Of a DNA stretch of 25,623 nt, positions 24,954 to 25,623 are shown piece after piece (the first letter of the stretch is position 1; each line of letters opens with the position of its first letter). The position numbers and the translations under genes are program-made. Origin of the DNA: CBFIHN01 sp965662575 (GTDB lineage: Bacteria; Pseudomonadota; Gammaproteobacteria; Francisellales; CACEW01); the NCBI GenBank assembly GCA_965662575.1, contig CBFIHN010000023.1:1-25623 (forward strand), in the 5' to 3' direction. Below the pieces are notes generated by a model, which saw only the letters and a list, made by a program, of their open reading frames with translations, was not told the DNA's origin and did not search any database.

Positions 24954-25623
24954 TCAATTCTTATCAAAATCAAAACTAAATTTTTGAGAAAAATCATTTT
25001 TAACCGCACCATAGAAGCTCCCGTGCATTTGTGTTTTATAAATAACATAATCACGAAACTTTCTAAATAAGGCTCGGTTAGGTATTGTTAATTCTGCCCA
25101 AAACTGATCCAACCCTTTTTGGCAAGTCAACCCAGGCACATTGTAAATTGCGAATGGTGACATTGCGATAGTAGGTACTTTATAAGCTAGTGCTGTAAAC
25201 CCTAGAGTACTATTAACGCTGATGCAGCCTAAAGCATTAGCAAAGCAAGTCGGCAAGTGCGCATCTAGAATATAGTGTAATCGATGCGCAATTTTATATT
25301 TTTGTCCCAACACTCTAATTAAACGCTTGTAGTTGTGATGCCGACGGTCGTAAGGGTGATGTTTAATGAGCAAAATACGATCACGAGGTGCATGCTTAGC
25401 GAAAGATGCTATGGTAAGCTCGACAAACTCTGCCATATTATCAAATGGTGAGTCTTGCTGTATTTGCACATCGGTATTAATCTGCAAAGCAACCAAATAA
25501 AATTGACCGTGGTGCTTTTTGACCCAACGATTGGCAAAAAATTTCTTATAGGGAAAGAAACATAGACCAAAAGACAACTGCAATATTAATCGATGCCATA
25601 AGAGAAATTGCCGCCACCCTTTA
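24954..25623 (-). CDS. kpsS: Capsule polysaccharide biosynthesis protein KpsS (partial, start outside window)
   Basis: The frame stays open to the right edge, so the gene start lies beyond the window; about 222 C-terminal residues are present. Sequence such as FYLVALQINTDVQIQQDSPF, LIKHHPYDRRHHNY, LHYILDAHLPT, GCISVNSTLGFTAL and IYNVPGLTCQKGLDQFW matches the C-terminal half of KpsS. KpsS is a retaining-type Kdo transferase that adds the first Kdo to lysophosphatidylglycerol, starting the poly-Kdo linker of group 2 capsules at the inner face of the inner membrane. The motif with HHP and the SVNST segment are typical of the family. It is followed after 6 bases by the PLA2-like gene. Confidence 0.93.
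   Translation of the reverse strand, partial: KGWRQFLLWHRLILQLSFGLCFFPYKKFFANRWVKKHHGQFYLVALQINTDVQIQQDSPFDNMAEFVELTIASFAKHAPRDRILLIKHHPYDRRHHNYKRLIRVLGQKYKIAHRLHYILDAHLPTCFANALGCISVNSTLGFTALAYKVPTIAMSPFAIYNVPGLTCQKGLDQFWAELTIPNRALFRKFRDYVIYKTQMHGSFYGAVKNDFSQKFSFDFDKN

Noticed and set aside
24666..24956. Possible frameshifted tail of kpsS
   Set aside because: The kpsS frame ends with a normal family C-terminus, and the next frame has its own ATG and an independent PLA2-like motif, so it is a separate gene.
1..25623. CRISPR array, tRNA, rRNA or intact insertion sequence
   Set aside because: Reading both strands showed no regularly spaced repeats, cloverleaf-like genes, rRNA stretches or transposase genes.

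Overview
The window looks like a chromosomal segment of a gammaproteobacterium with moderately low GC. The evidence is a GSI-beta glutamine synthetase with an adenylylation tyrosine, a murC-murB-ddl-ftsQ cell-wall block, PrlC, XerC next to an LptM-type lipoprotein, and a group 2 (ABC-dependent) capsule export pair, KpsE/KpsD. The exact taxon cannot be fixed from sequence alone. A lineage near Legionellales/Thiotrichales/Francisellales is a guess. I saw no rRNA, tRNA, CRISPR array or intact insertion sequence.

Layout. (1) 1-2.4 kb, minus strand: a surface-fibre cluster with a DUF4402-type pilin-like protein, an unknown exported protein, a PapD-like chaperone and a small exported protein. A strong hairpin terminator sits inside the last gene's start region. 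(2) 2.6-10.4 kb, minus strand: glnA, murC, murB, ddl, ftsQ, ldcA, rdgB, rlmB. Several 4-base overlaps show tight coupling. It resembles the dcw cluster, but glnA precedes murC and ftsA/ftsZ do not follow ftsQ. (3) 10.7-14.9 kb, plus strand: an RND efflux adaptor and pump. (4) 15-18 kb, minus strand: oligopeptidase A and an orphan two-domain spore-coat-U (CsuE-like) pilus subunit. (5) 18.2-18.9 kb, plus strand: a small M50 membrane protease. (6) 19-20 kb, minus strand: xerC preceded by a 37-residue lptM-like lipoprotein gene. (7) 20-25.6 kb, minus strand: capsule genes kpsS (partial), a small phospholipase A2-like gene, an AAA/DUF4143 ATPase insert, kpsE and kpsD.

How the genes work together. 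KpsE and KpsD form the periplasm-spanning export path for a capsule. KpsS starts its lipid anchor by adding Kdo to lysophosphatidylglycerol. The gene 6 bases after kpsS encodes a 93-residue protein with a phospholipase A2-type HD..Y...AD signature. A PLA2 would make exactly the lyso-lipid that KpsS needs, so this pair is the most interesting candidate for an undescribed function here. Murein precursor genes, LdcA and FtsQ serve wall synthesis, recycling and division. The two pilus loci and the RND pump are surface or accessory functions.
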